Below, in pieces: positions 21,444 to 31,920 of a stretch of 64,000 bases of DNA (positions within the stretch are counted from its first letter, which is position 1; every line of letters begins with the position of its first letter). The notes under the pieces were generated by a model that ran no database searches, was not told where the DNA came from, and saw nothing but the letters and a program-made list of their open reading frames with translations. A program made the position numbers and the translations under genes. Source of the stretch: Hydrangea macrophylla (Eukaryota; Streptophyta; Magnoliopsida; Cornales; Hydrangeaceae); contig CM066994.1 in the NCBI GenBank assembly GCA_033977485.1, positions 30,615,637 through 30,679,636 on the forward strand, given 5' to 3'.

Positions 21444-22484
21444 CTGCAAAATGACTAATGATTAATTAAAACAGTGAATCTAAGTAAATAATATGATTTA
21501 AAATTAACTAAAATAATAGTTAGTAAATTAATAACAAACTAATTAGTTCAATAACAATTTAAAATTAATAGTAAAAAAATGTTTATTGAATAAAAACCCA
21601 TACCCAAATTATTTTATTAAATCTAAAAAAAGCCAAATAACTAAAAAAAATAAATAACACTAAAACATAAAAATTACTTATTAATAACTACACTAGTATA
21701 TAATATATAATATAATCCATATACAATTGAGAGACCCTAAACATTTCACTAATCAAAAGCCCAGCCCAAGCCCACAAATAATTAACCTAACCTAATCACT
21801 CTTCACATTCAGCCACACACATACCTAGCCACTTCACTTCTTCTTCTTCACGTTTGTACACAGAGAGAGAGAGAGAAGAGAGAGAGATCTTCACATTTTT
21901 TTGCACAGAGAGAGTGAGAGAGAGAAAAAGGCAAAGCAAAGAAGAGCAAGGTGAAGCAGAGAAGAGAGAAAGAGAGAGACAGAGGCGCAGAGACTGATGA
22001 AAAGAGATGGAGGATCTGATTTGAGTACAAGGTAGGTTTAATCTTTCAATTTATAGCTTGATTTGTGTTTTGATTTGAAAATAGAGACTGTTCATAGCCG
22101 TTGGAATCCATCCGTTGGAGACCAACGGTCATGAACAGTGTCGCGCCCTATTTTCCCTCTTCTCTTCCACGCTCTGAATAATGGCTCGTGAGTTTGGGGC
22201 TCTCCATTTTACAGAGCCTGATGGCTCGTCCATTGGAGTGTTTATTTTGGGGATGGACGAGCCATTTTGGCAGTTATATGATTTGGCTAGGGTAATGGCT
22301 CTCCCGTTGGAGATGGCCTTAGAAGATGGATTTTGATAATTCATATCCTCTTTGTTTACAAAATTCACTATTATTAATTTTGATTTTTTTTTCTTTGTTC
22401 CTTCTAAAATATTCCTGACCCAGCATATTAATCTTGAAGATTTCATCAATCAAAATTCTAACTACGCAGCCTATTAAAGTATTA

Positions 22485-24228
22485 GAAAATTGTTGAAAAA
22501 TCTCTACAAATAACCCTCATAAGTTTAAAACTCCAATTGGTTTGACCATTTTCTAAAAAGGACAAAAGGAATCTAACCAGTGCTCACACTGTATAAGTGC
22601 ATGCACCACAGAAAATTCCATGTGACTCCCAACGCCTCACGCGGGTGACTCCTTCATTCAGCCACTCACACCGTGTGAGTGGCTGTACCATATGATATCC
22701 ATTTCGAAAATATTTTTTAAAATTTTAAACCTCCGTAACTTTTGATCTACAGCTCTATTTCGTACAAATTTTATACTGTTCGAACCGTGTCGACGAGAGC
22801 TACAAAACTAGTACCATTGTTGATACCTTTTAAGGAAAAAAAAAACTCTTATTTTTACATACCATGTTCTAGACGAACTTAATAGAATTTTCACATAATA
22901 TTCGTGTATGGGTTATTGATTTTTCACGTAATATTCACATATGCCAAGTTGATATATTGTGAGGAAAAAAAAACCGAATGTTCACTTTGTTCTTAAGGAG
23001 AGTTTTAGTGAAATTTCACAAGAATTTTGTATTTGTTTGGGTTGAAAAACTATGTTTTATAATTGATTTGTGAAATTTGATTTTTTTTTAACGAAATATG
23101 CATTATTTAATATGAAAGAAAAAGAAAAAAGTGAAACTTCACTTGGTATATATGAATATTAAGTGAAATTTCACTGAACTTGTACATGAATATTAAGTGA
23201 AATTTTACTTAAATTGACACTTGAGTGACTTTTTAACAAAGTAAGTATCAAATTAGATCTTAAACTCTAGAGAGTTACTTCTAACGACTTTTGGGATAGT
23301 TAGTGAATTTTCACTTGACCTACTAAGTGAAATCTCACTGAACGAGTACATGAATGTTAAGTTTAATTTCAAGTTTTTCAGGAAGAAGGCATGTGCAGGT
23401 TCAGTGAATTTTTACTTAATATTTATGTATGCCAAATTTATATGTTTTGAGAAAAAAAAATTAAAAAAAGACGAATAGCAATAAAGCCATTGCTAACTCA
23501 TTAACGCTTAGTTTGGCCCCCATTTTGGTGCTTCTCCTTTTTTAAATCACAATTTCATGTTAATTCATTTGGTAACTAGTTTATGAGCTTTGCAAAAATC
23601 GAACTTAGGATTTTTTGAGGAGAGCTTTTAATATTTTTCATGTATTCAGTGAAATTTCACTTAACATTTTATGTATATCAAGTGAAATTTCACTTATTAT
23701 TCATGTATGAAAAAACATGAAATTTCATTTAATAATTTTCATGTATTCAGTGAAATTTCACTTAATATTTTATGTATATCAAGTGAAATATCACTCATTA
23801 TTCATGTATGTAAAAACATGAAGAAAAAAAAATTCTCAAAACATATCAACAATGATACTAGTTTTATAGCTCTCATCGACACGATTCCAACGGTATAAAA
23901 TTTACGAAAAATGGAGTTGTAGGTCAAAAGTTATGGATGTTTAAAGTGTAAAAACATTTTTCGAAATTGAAAATAATACGGTACAATGCTCGCACGGTGC
24001 AAGCAGCCTGCAAAGGAAGACGCGCGCGTGGGTTGCGCGTGGTCGCGCGCGTGTGACGCGTGGAAGTGAAGGCGGTTGAGAGAATTGTGCATGGAAGATT
24101 CTATGGTGCGCGCACTTATACCGTGCGAGCACCAGCTGTCAACTTTTTGTCATTTTTGTTACGTCATTCTCTAATTTATACTTTAGCTTAATAAATGGTG
24201 TACTGAGGTCCTTTTTGGTAAATGCCCC
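22485..24228. mobile_element. Mutator-like foldback element, 1.74 kb
   Basis: Flanked by a perfect 11 bp duplication TTAAAGTATTA (22474-22484 and 24229-24239). The arms are imperfect inverted copies: GTGCTCACACTGTATAAGTG (about 22580) faces its inverse at about 24110-24130. GATCTACAGCTCTATTTCGT...ACCATTGTTGATACC (22743-22830) faces 23850-23930. The centre (22870-23815) has at least eight copies or near copies of the palindrome AGTGAAATTTCACT, spaced by ATTCATGTAT-like text. A CG-rich patch with GCGCGCG lies at 24010-24062. Non-coding. The superfamily call is from duplication length and structure; the outermost bases match only weakly. Confidence 0.65.
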
Positions 24229-24774
24229 TTAAAGTATTAATCTTAAAGATTTTATCAATTTGTATTTTAAAACATATTCTAAATTTGACATTTGAAGATT
24301 TCTTTATAAATTGTAATTTAGAAGAGAAGCATAATACAAAAGCTGCTTTGTTCAAATTAATAAGACTAACAATTGGAAAAAAAAATTGTTAGGACCCAAT
24401 GAAATGCATAAGTAAAATATGAAACTAGGGCTCAATATAGAATAAAGAATCAATGACGGGAGAGGTTGAGCCTAATGGGAGTTAGAAGAAAAACATAAAC
24501 TAAGGGTCTGTTTTATAACTCAATTAAGTGATGAAAATAAAAATTTTTGGCACTTAATTTTATTTTATTTTTTAGTGCTATTGATAATTTAATACTTAAT
24601 TGAAAAGCAGCCAAAAATCCCACCAAAAAGCTTCAGTGAAAAAACTCCGCTGAAAATTTACCATTGAATACAGTCTATTTTAATACTTAACATGTTTTTT
24701 GTATTGCATATTCAATTACTTAAAATTCAACACTTAATTTTCAGTTTTATCAAAAGGACTCTAAGACTACATTT

Positions 24775-26200
24775 TTTTAATTTTAACAGATTATACAAAA
24801 AAAAACCATCAACTTAATGCTAAAATCAAATAGATAATAATAAATAAGGGCATGAAAAAATGAAATAAAAAATGAGTGGAAGTGATTAACAACTACCAAA
24901 AGAATAACATCTACTACAACACAAACCCTTAATGTGTAAGAATATTATTACCTACATTTTTGTAAGAGTGCCATGAATAATTCTTATTTGCCACATGCTA
25001 TTAGTAATGTTGTCTAGGTTTAGTTTTTCCTCCTCTTTCTTTTTGATCTTTTGGTTCTTCCTCTCTTCTTGAGTGTTATTAAATTTTGACAATTTTTACC
25101 TACCACTGTCATTTAAACATGGAGGAAACACTACGAAAAAAATTGGAAGGGAAATTCTTCTTCTTTTCATAAAATAATTTCGGACTTTTAGAATATGATG
25201 GTTAATTTTTATTTCTTTTATAAAAGTTCATTTGATTTTTGTTTCAGTACTTATGCTTTGATAGCTTCTTCAACCCTTTGAGTTATGTTATTTCTCCCCT
25301 TTTTTGAATCGGTATCTAGAGTTATTATTCTCTATAACATTGGAAATGGGATTTTGATAATTCATATCCTCTTTGTTTACAAAATTCACAAATATTTATA
25401 CATATTTTTTTAAATTAAATTTCAACTAAACCACATCTTACATTTTAATAGAATATGCAAAACAATCAATACTTTTGAATATATTTCTCTGTTCCTTCTA
25501 AAATATTTCCGACCCAGTCTATCAATCTTGAAGATTTCATCAGCTAAGATTTTCTCAAACCCAACCTATAAATCTTAAATTTTTCATCAATTTTTGTCTA
25601 AAAAAGTTTATTTAATTTAGAAGAGAAACATAATACAAAAGTAGTTTTGTTTAAATTAAAACGATTAATGCTTGAAAAAAAAAAAGAGTAGGACCCAATG
25701 AAAGAAAAATTATGAAACTAGGGCTCAACATAGAATAAAGAATCATTGACTGAAGTGGTTGGGCCTAATGGGAGATAGAAGAAAAATATGAAAATAAGAA
25801 TGCTTTTTTTTTTTAATCAAAAAATAAAAGATAAGAAAGACTAAATTAAATTTACTATTAAATAAAGGTCATCTTAATGCTAAAATGAAACAGATAATAA
25901 TCAATAGCTCGGGTAATCACAAACAGGAAAAAAAAAAATGAATGAAAGTCAATAGCTACTACAAAAATAATATATACAACATCCGGACCCTAATGTGTAA
26001 GAATATAATTAATTAAGCAGTGTCATCATGAATAATTCTTATTTCCTACCTACTAATAATGTTGTTGTCTAGGTTTAGTTTGTCTTCCTCTTTTCTTTTT
26101 GATCGCTTCTTCCTCTTTTCTTGAGTATTATTAGATTTTGGCAAAAAAAAATTACCATCTAATGTCATTTAAATGTAGGAAACACTATTTTGTGGACTTA
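24775..26200. repeat. Tandemly duplicated non-coding block, period about 1.06 kb
   Basis: CTTAATGCTAAAAT at 24813 and 25871, TAATGTGTAAGAATAT at about 24931 and 25990, and CTTTTTGATC plus CTTGAGT-TTATTA (25045-25080 and 26095-26130) recur in the same order. A third, older copy is split by the Harbinger element and the foldback element (18083-18217, 22322-22473, 24229-24480). The copy at 25320-25560 is the equivalent of the Harbinger insertion region without the insertion. No gene is seen. Confidence 0.65.
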
Positions 26201-27424
26201 ACATCATTTTTTCTTTTCTTTTGTTAACCACCTTGATGCAATGCAATATAAGGGCATATGTCATTAATAAGACTAATTAAGCATCATGGGTTAAGGGACA
26301 CCTCTATTAGTTCATACAATTTATTGAAAAACATTCCATTTCATTTGAACAACCAGCTCTCAACATTTTTCACAACTTTTCAAAGAGTCTAATTTTTTTA
26401 ATTTTTAATTTTTTTTATTTTATAATTAATGAGCTTTAATACATCATTGTGTAAAAAAATTATCTATGATTTTGAATTTGATTAATTACGGAGTACTCAG
26501 AATTGGCTAGAATTATCCATCAACCTAAAAAATCATTACAAAAGATAATCAGAAGTAGAAAATGAGTCAAAGGTAAATTAAAAGTCTTTTATGGCAGGGA
26601 GGGAGATCGGATTCTTTTTTCCTCATTGGATGAACAACTATTACTCAAGCAAATGGCTTATGACCTATCTCTCTTTTAATGTGACTTTCAAGGGCAAAGG
26701 AGATATTTTATCCGTCAAATTAGGCTCCCAAGTATAAAATCATTAAATTGGATGGAAAAACTCACAATTACACTTTACTCTGAACCACAAGGATATTATT
26801 GCCAAATTAAAAGCACGTACATGTGGTGTAAGTGTATTTAACCCTATATTTATAGGTGGTTTTGACAAAATCATATAAAATGATTGTGTATACTTCAATA
26901 AACTAAAGCTGTACAAGCTTTATGCAAAACTCACAATATTGCTATAGGTATTGAAAATGAGATTCAAAAACAAACAAAGAACTTAAAAGAAACTTGAACG
27001 TAATCTTTAAAATTATTTTAAAAAACAAGTAATATTCCTTTATATGATCATACTTTGTCACTTGATGATTTATTACAATAGTTATATGAATTAAGGGATC
27101 CAAGGCTACTAATTTTTTTTAAAATTAGCTCGAATATTAGTAGAACCATTAGCAATTTTTTAGTATTTTCTTTTTGTCAAGAGAGATATTTAGGTTAAAG
27201 ATATAATTATAGGATATAAGTTAAAGAAAATGTTTCTTACTAAGGATTTACCTGTTAATTGTCAATAGGAAAATGTTAAGTACACCCAAAAAAGATACAT
27301 AAATTGTTTAATTACTTGGTAATGTGTCAATGACAATTGGAAGATCAAATCTAATTTTAAGTTCTTTTCTGTTTGTCAATAAAGGAGAGTTTTTGTTATT
27401 CACATCGGGCATCTTTTTTAGATG
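26201..27424. other. AT-rich DNA without recognisable features
   Basis: Short ORFs only, many A/T runs. The stretch holds no domain, tRNA or repeat that I can support. The final bases AGATG (27420-27424) are the target duplication of the solo LTR. Confidence 0.5.
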
Positions 27425-28069
27425 TGTAATACCCGTAAATTTTGGTTATTAATAAATGGGCCCCGTATTTTTAATTCGTTATTTCTAGTGTCTACATGAA
27501 TAATACGTATTATTTTATCACTAACTTAGACTGTAAATTACAACTCGGACTGACATATCACTCGGACCCGTAAAATCTGCATTTATCTGGACTGCCTTGC
27601 ACATTAGTACAATGAAGATCTTACCTTAGATACCCATGGTACTTACCCAATCAACATAGACACCACATCTCCCAACTACTGTTCTTATGTATATATGTAC
27701 ATATATAACTACACATACACAAATCCATGTATACAAACAGATCTCTTCAAATATGCTGGGGCCAACGAGGAGGGGTTGAGTAAACCATAGAGAAAGTTGC
27801 AGGGTACACGCATGCTCACACATTTCCCAAACGCCGGCTCTTTTCTTTCTTTTCCAAGAACCATCTAATCTGACTTGATATGAAATCTGCATGTGTAATA
27901 ATGAGCAAGTCCATGCGTGTTCTTGGGTTTGTGTAATATAGTGTGAGCTGTTGAGAGGGAGTACCATCGAGAGTTGAGAGAGAACACAACACACATTCAC
28001 TGCTCACCTCTCTGCCATTCACTCCACACTCACACCCACTGGAGAAGCAGCAGAAGAAGAAGAGACACC

Positions 28070-28075
<6 letters not shown>

Positions 28076-28122
<47 letters not shown>

Positions 28123-28156
28123 CACCGGACGGGAGAAGGAGAGAGAGAGAGAGAGA
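28076..28156 (+). repeat. GA microsatellite
   Basis: (GA)n with short interruptions inside the first segment of the solo LTR. Apparent ORFs encoding Arg-Glu or Ser-Leu runs here are artefacts. The LTR promoter and leader may lie around it, but I cannot place them. Confidence 0.85.
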
Positions 28157-29151
28157 CCTGAGACTGTCTAGAGAAGAGGTAATGTTCCCCCCCACCCTTT
28201 GTATTTCTATATATGCACTCACACACAAACCCCCCATGCTTAAACCAAACAAAGCCTAGAGCTCTGAATGATCCGGCGGCCATTAAAGCTTCACCATGAA
28301 AGCTTGGAAATTCAAACTTGACCAAAGCTTACAAAAATGGTACCAAACAGACCCTTATGGTCCTAGATAGGCCCTATAGGAACAGCTTTTGGTTTGATAC
28401 CCGTTTGGTAGGCCATGCAAGCCTTTATTCTTGTTTTGGCCGAAAAGAATAATGGGTTTGTAGTAACCCAAAATGAGATACCCCAGTTCCCAGCCTCTAG
28501 TATGTTGTAGAGGGCCTCGAACCGAACAATTTGGCGTTGGATTCGTCGATTTTTATGGAGAGATGACAAAGATATAGCCATTGGAAGTTTTCCGGCCAAA
28601 TCGGGTGTCGTCGGCGACCGCTTGTGTTTTTACGAAGAAGGCACGAGCCATTTGGGTCCGGGTTATATCGTTTACCCATTTTAGATTGATTTGGATCAGG
28701 CAGTGGGTTTGGGTATGGGTTTGCTTGTGTGTATAAGTGGATAGTGGGTTGGATTATATTAGCTAAAACGAATCGGGTCAGATTTTTAAGTTGGATCAGG
28801 TTGGGAGTGTAAAGCGGGTAGCCCAATGAATCTGGGCCGGATCGGGTTTGACCCGCGGGTCTTTGTAATTGTTTATAATTAGTTGTTTTATATTATTATT
28901 TAACCTATTAATCTTAATTAAGATTTTAATAATCTGTTTTGATAATAATTAGTAATTATTTTATTCTGTTAACTAAGATTAGTTTATAAAGGAACTATTT
29001 ATTACATATTATGTATTAATAAATAGTTACAAATAAATATAAATAGTTATAAAATGGTTTTTTTTTAAATAGTTTAAATTATTTCAAAAATAGATTTAAA
29101 TGCCAAATTGTATTGTAAAAATTAGGGGATATTATTTTAAATAATACTTAT

Positions 29152-29776
29152 TGATATGTCCAGAAATATTCTGTAGAAGTCCAACCGCCACGTGGTCAGC
29201 CAACAGCCCGGGTAATCTGGACTGGGGGCGTAGAGCCCACAGTCCCGAGACGACCAGCTGTTGCCGCCCGGGATACTCGGCAGCTCGGGCATGAGGCGTG
29301 GGGAGTACCCATGAGACGCGGCATGGATCACGCTTCCAGCGTTCCCTTATACAGCCATGACTCTATCAAGAAGAATCAATGGTTTCCTAAACCACTTAGG
29401 AAACTCTCCAAACATTGTACAAATCTATTATGATTAGATTTAGGCTTCCTAATCTAATGAACTTACCATGTAAAGGTGGACTCTTGCACCTATAAAAGAG
29501 CCCACCTGCCCTCTCTAAGGGGATCCGAATATCAACTCTCTAAGCATACAAGCACACATTAGAGAACTCACCACTTACACGCATACACCCGGCCGGTATT
29601 ACTGGTAGTGCCGCCCACCATTGTTGGCTCACCAGGCCCGCCGGTGATCTGCTAGTGAAGGCGCATAGACGCAACCGTGGACGTAGGTCACCTCTTTAAC
29701 GGGGCTGAACCACATACAAATCTTCTGTGGCTTTATTTTCTGTCTAAATTACTCTTACCGATTTTTGGCATCATCA
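29152..29776 (+). repeat. T1 5' LTR, 625 bp
   Basis: Runs from TGATATGTCCAG to GGCATCATCA. It contains a hairpin-like GGTTTCCTAAACCACTTAGG and a TATA box at 29491. T2's LTR has the same plan with roughly three quarters of bases matching by eye, so T1 and T2 are sister families. Confidence 0.93.
29491..29500 (+). promoter_or_regulatory. TATA box of the T1 LTR
   Basis: TATAAAAGAG, preceded by GGACTCTTGCACC, sits at the same place in all four T1/T2 LTRs (also about 41158, 42564 and 52967). It marks the U3/R boundary roughly 25-30 bases downstream. Confidence 0.7.
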
Positions 29777-29779
29777 GTT

Positions 29780-29795
29780 TGGCACCGTCTGTGGG
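29780..29795 (+). other. T1 primer binding site
   Basis: TGGCACCGTCTGTGGG begins three bases after the LTR end. T2 has TGGCGTCGTCTGTGGG at the same place (42852-42867). This site is typical of one group of plant Tat elements. I do not assign the tRNA. Confidence 0.7.
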
Positions 29796-29841
29796 AAGCG
29801 ACACAGTTTTCTCATCAACCAAAAATCTTTGACTGATCAAC

Positions 29842-31920
29842 ATGCCGCCAAAGAAAGGTAAGAAAAACGCCGACTCAACCGGTCAGGAGGACCTGCAGAT
29901 CGAGCCGCGGGCTACCTCCATGACCACTGATCAGGTCACGGCAGCGCTGGAGCAACTCTTGGAGGGCCAGCTCTGGACACAGCAACAAATAGAGGCGTTT
30001 ATGGCCCAACACGAAAAGGCGGTTGGGGACCATGAGAAAGGCCCTTCGGCGGAGAAGCAGCCCGAAAAGAGCGTTTCTAGCCAAAGGCCCGCTCGGACCC
30101 GCGGAAAAGCCCGATCTGCTCCAATATCCCAACGAGATCGGGAACATCATGCAGAGGGAGAACGTAGCCAGGCTCCTAAACGCCCGCAGGGAGAACCTCG
30201 GCACATTCCTCGTCGAGCGCGCCGAGTGGAGGACGCCAGGATCCTCATTGAACGGCGCCGAGCGGCAAGGGGAGAAGCGTCCGGACGCAGAGTCCGGGAG
30301 TCGGCCGATGACCCACCCGTCTTGAGCCGCGGGGATCTTAGGCACAGACTTTCCCGGACCCACAGTCGGGTACTATCACCGAGGTCGACGCGCTTTGAGG
30401 ATGAGGCCTCATCATCCGACCCTACCTACCACTCGGACGCAGAAAGGAGGACCGGGCGCACTGACGTCAAAGCCCAGGTCGAGGAGTTGCAGCAACAGAT
30501 TGAGAGACTGAACCGCAAGTCCGGTCATGACCTCACGAATACAGAAACAGAGTCTCCCTACACCACCCGGGTGACACAGTTTCCCATTCCACGGAAATTC
30601 AAACCCCCGCACCTTAGCTCATACGACGGCAAGGGGAGTCCGGTGGACCACATCCGCACCTATAAGGCGCAGATGGCACTGGTCACTACAACGGTCGAGC
30701 TGCTGTGCCTAGCGTTCCCCAGTACTCTAAAGGGATCAGCCGCACAATGGTTCCATGCCTTGAAGCCGCGGACGGTTGACAACTTCAAAACACTCGGCAA
30801 ACTCTTCATCAGCCAGTTTGTTGGGATGCTAGACCGATCACAGCCAGACACCCAGTTGCTGGCTGTCAAGCAGCAAAAGGGGGAATCTTTAAGGGAATAT
30901 GTGGATCGTTTCAACCAGCAGAGGCTCCTGATCCGCAACCTCAACGAGACGGCCGCAATCATGGCCTTCTGCTCGGGAGTTCAACACACCAAGGTGGCCA
31001 CGTCGTTTCATCAAAACCGACCGGCAACCCTGGTGGAGCTCTCGGAGAGAGTTGGAAAGTATATCGATACCGAGGAGTTTTTGAAGGCGAAACGTGCCAG
31101 CCAGGCGAGAGATGAATCCCCAAAACCCAAGCGTAAGCGCGAGGGATCCGAGAAGAACCCGGGAAAGAAGCCGAAACAAGATCAGAGGGATCCCAGGGGC
31201 CAGCCCCCAATAGCTTTCACGCCCCTTTCCCGGCCCATTCATGAGGTGATGGCCGCTGCCGAGGCACAGAGGCTGCTCCCGCAGCCAGCCAAACTCAGAG
31301 CCCCACCCGGTAAGAGAAACCGGGAGAAGTTTTGCCGTTATCACAGGGATCACGGCCACGAAACGGAGGATTGCTTCAAGTTGAAGATAGCAATCGAGAA
31401 ACTGATCGAGCAGGGACATCTTGCCGAGTTTGTCACAGCTGATAGACGCCCCCGACAGGATGCCCGAGCTCCCGGTCAGCCCCCTCCACCGCTCGGCCAC
31501 ATTTACGTGATCTCCGGAGGAACATCGGGCGGAGGTGACTCTCAGTCGGCACGGAAGAGGCATGCCCGAGCATCCCGAACGGATGTATGGCAGGTCCAAT
31601 CCACCGGCTCCTCACCAACTGACGTTCTGACGTTCTCGTCCGACGATATGCAGGGCCTCCACTGCCCCCATGACGACCCGCTAGTAGTAACGCTTTCTAT
31701 AGCTAACTATATGGTCCAAAGGTTACTGGTCGACATGGGCAGTTCGTCCGACATAATGTTCACAGCGGCATTTGACCAACTCGGGATTGACCGGAATCGG
31801 CTCCGGCCAGTTGCTACTCCCCTGGTCGGTTTCAACGGCTCCAGCACTCAACCGCTCGGCACGATCGAGCTCCCAGTTCTCATGGGGACCTACCCGCAGC
31901 AGGTTTCCATACTCACCAAT
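29842..31920 (+). pseudogene. T1 Gag and aspartic protease (5' part of gag-pol)
   Basis: Starts MPPKKGKKN 62 bases after the primer site. The N-terminal 230 residues are basic and low in hydrophobics. Next comes the retrotransposon Gag domain (PPHLSSYDGKGSPVDHIRTY, AQWFHALKPRTVDNF, REYVDRFNQQR; residues about 250-390), then a Lys/Arg-rich linker. Near residue 495 there is a CRYHRDHGHETEDCFKLK knuckle. The protease motif near residue 629 is VDMGSS; T2 has the normal VDTGSS, so the catalytic Thr is replaced by Met. At about 31921 an extra base (TTTTCGTG against TTTTGTG in T2) breaks the frame and joins a short out-of-frame tail ending at 32091. Confidence 0.85.

Larger units (their letters stand above)
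18218..22318 (+). mobile_element. PIF/Harbinger transposon, 4.1 kb
   Basis: The left end GGGCAACTCCAAGGGTAAAA and the right end (reverse complement GGCCATCTCCAACGGGAGAG) form imperfect terminal inverted repeats of the plant PIF/Harbinger type. The target duplication is TTA at 18215-18217 and 22319-22321, the superfamily's preference. Subterminal DNA repeats GGCTAG/GGCTCG-like motifs. It carries the two genes typical of an autonomous member, transposase (18792-20069, plus) and Myb-like protein (21443-20420, minus), arranged tail to tail. Each has one disabling change, so the copy is probably inactive but recent. Confidence 0.9.

Noticed and set aside
27974..28252. Arg/Glu-rich ORFs near 28.1 kb
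   Set aside because: They are (GA)n microsatellite translations within the solo LTR.
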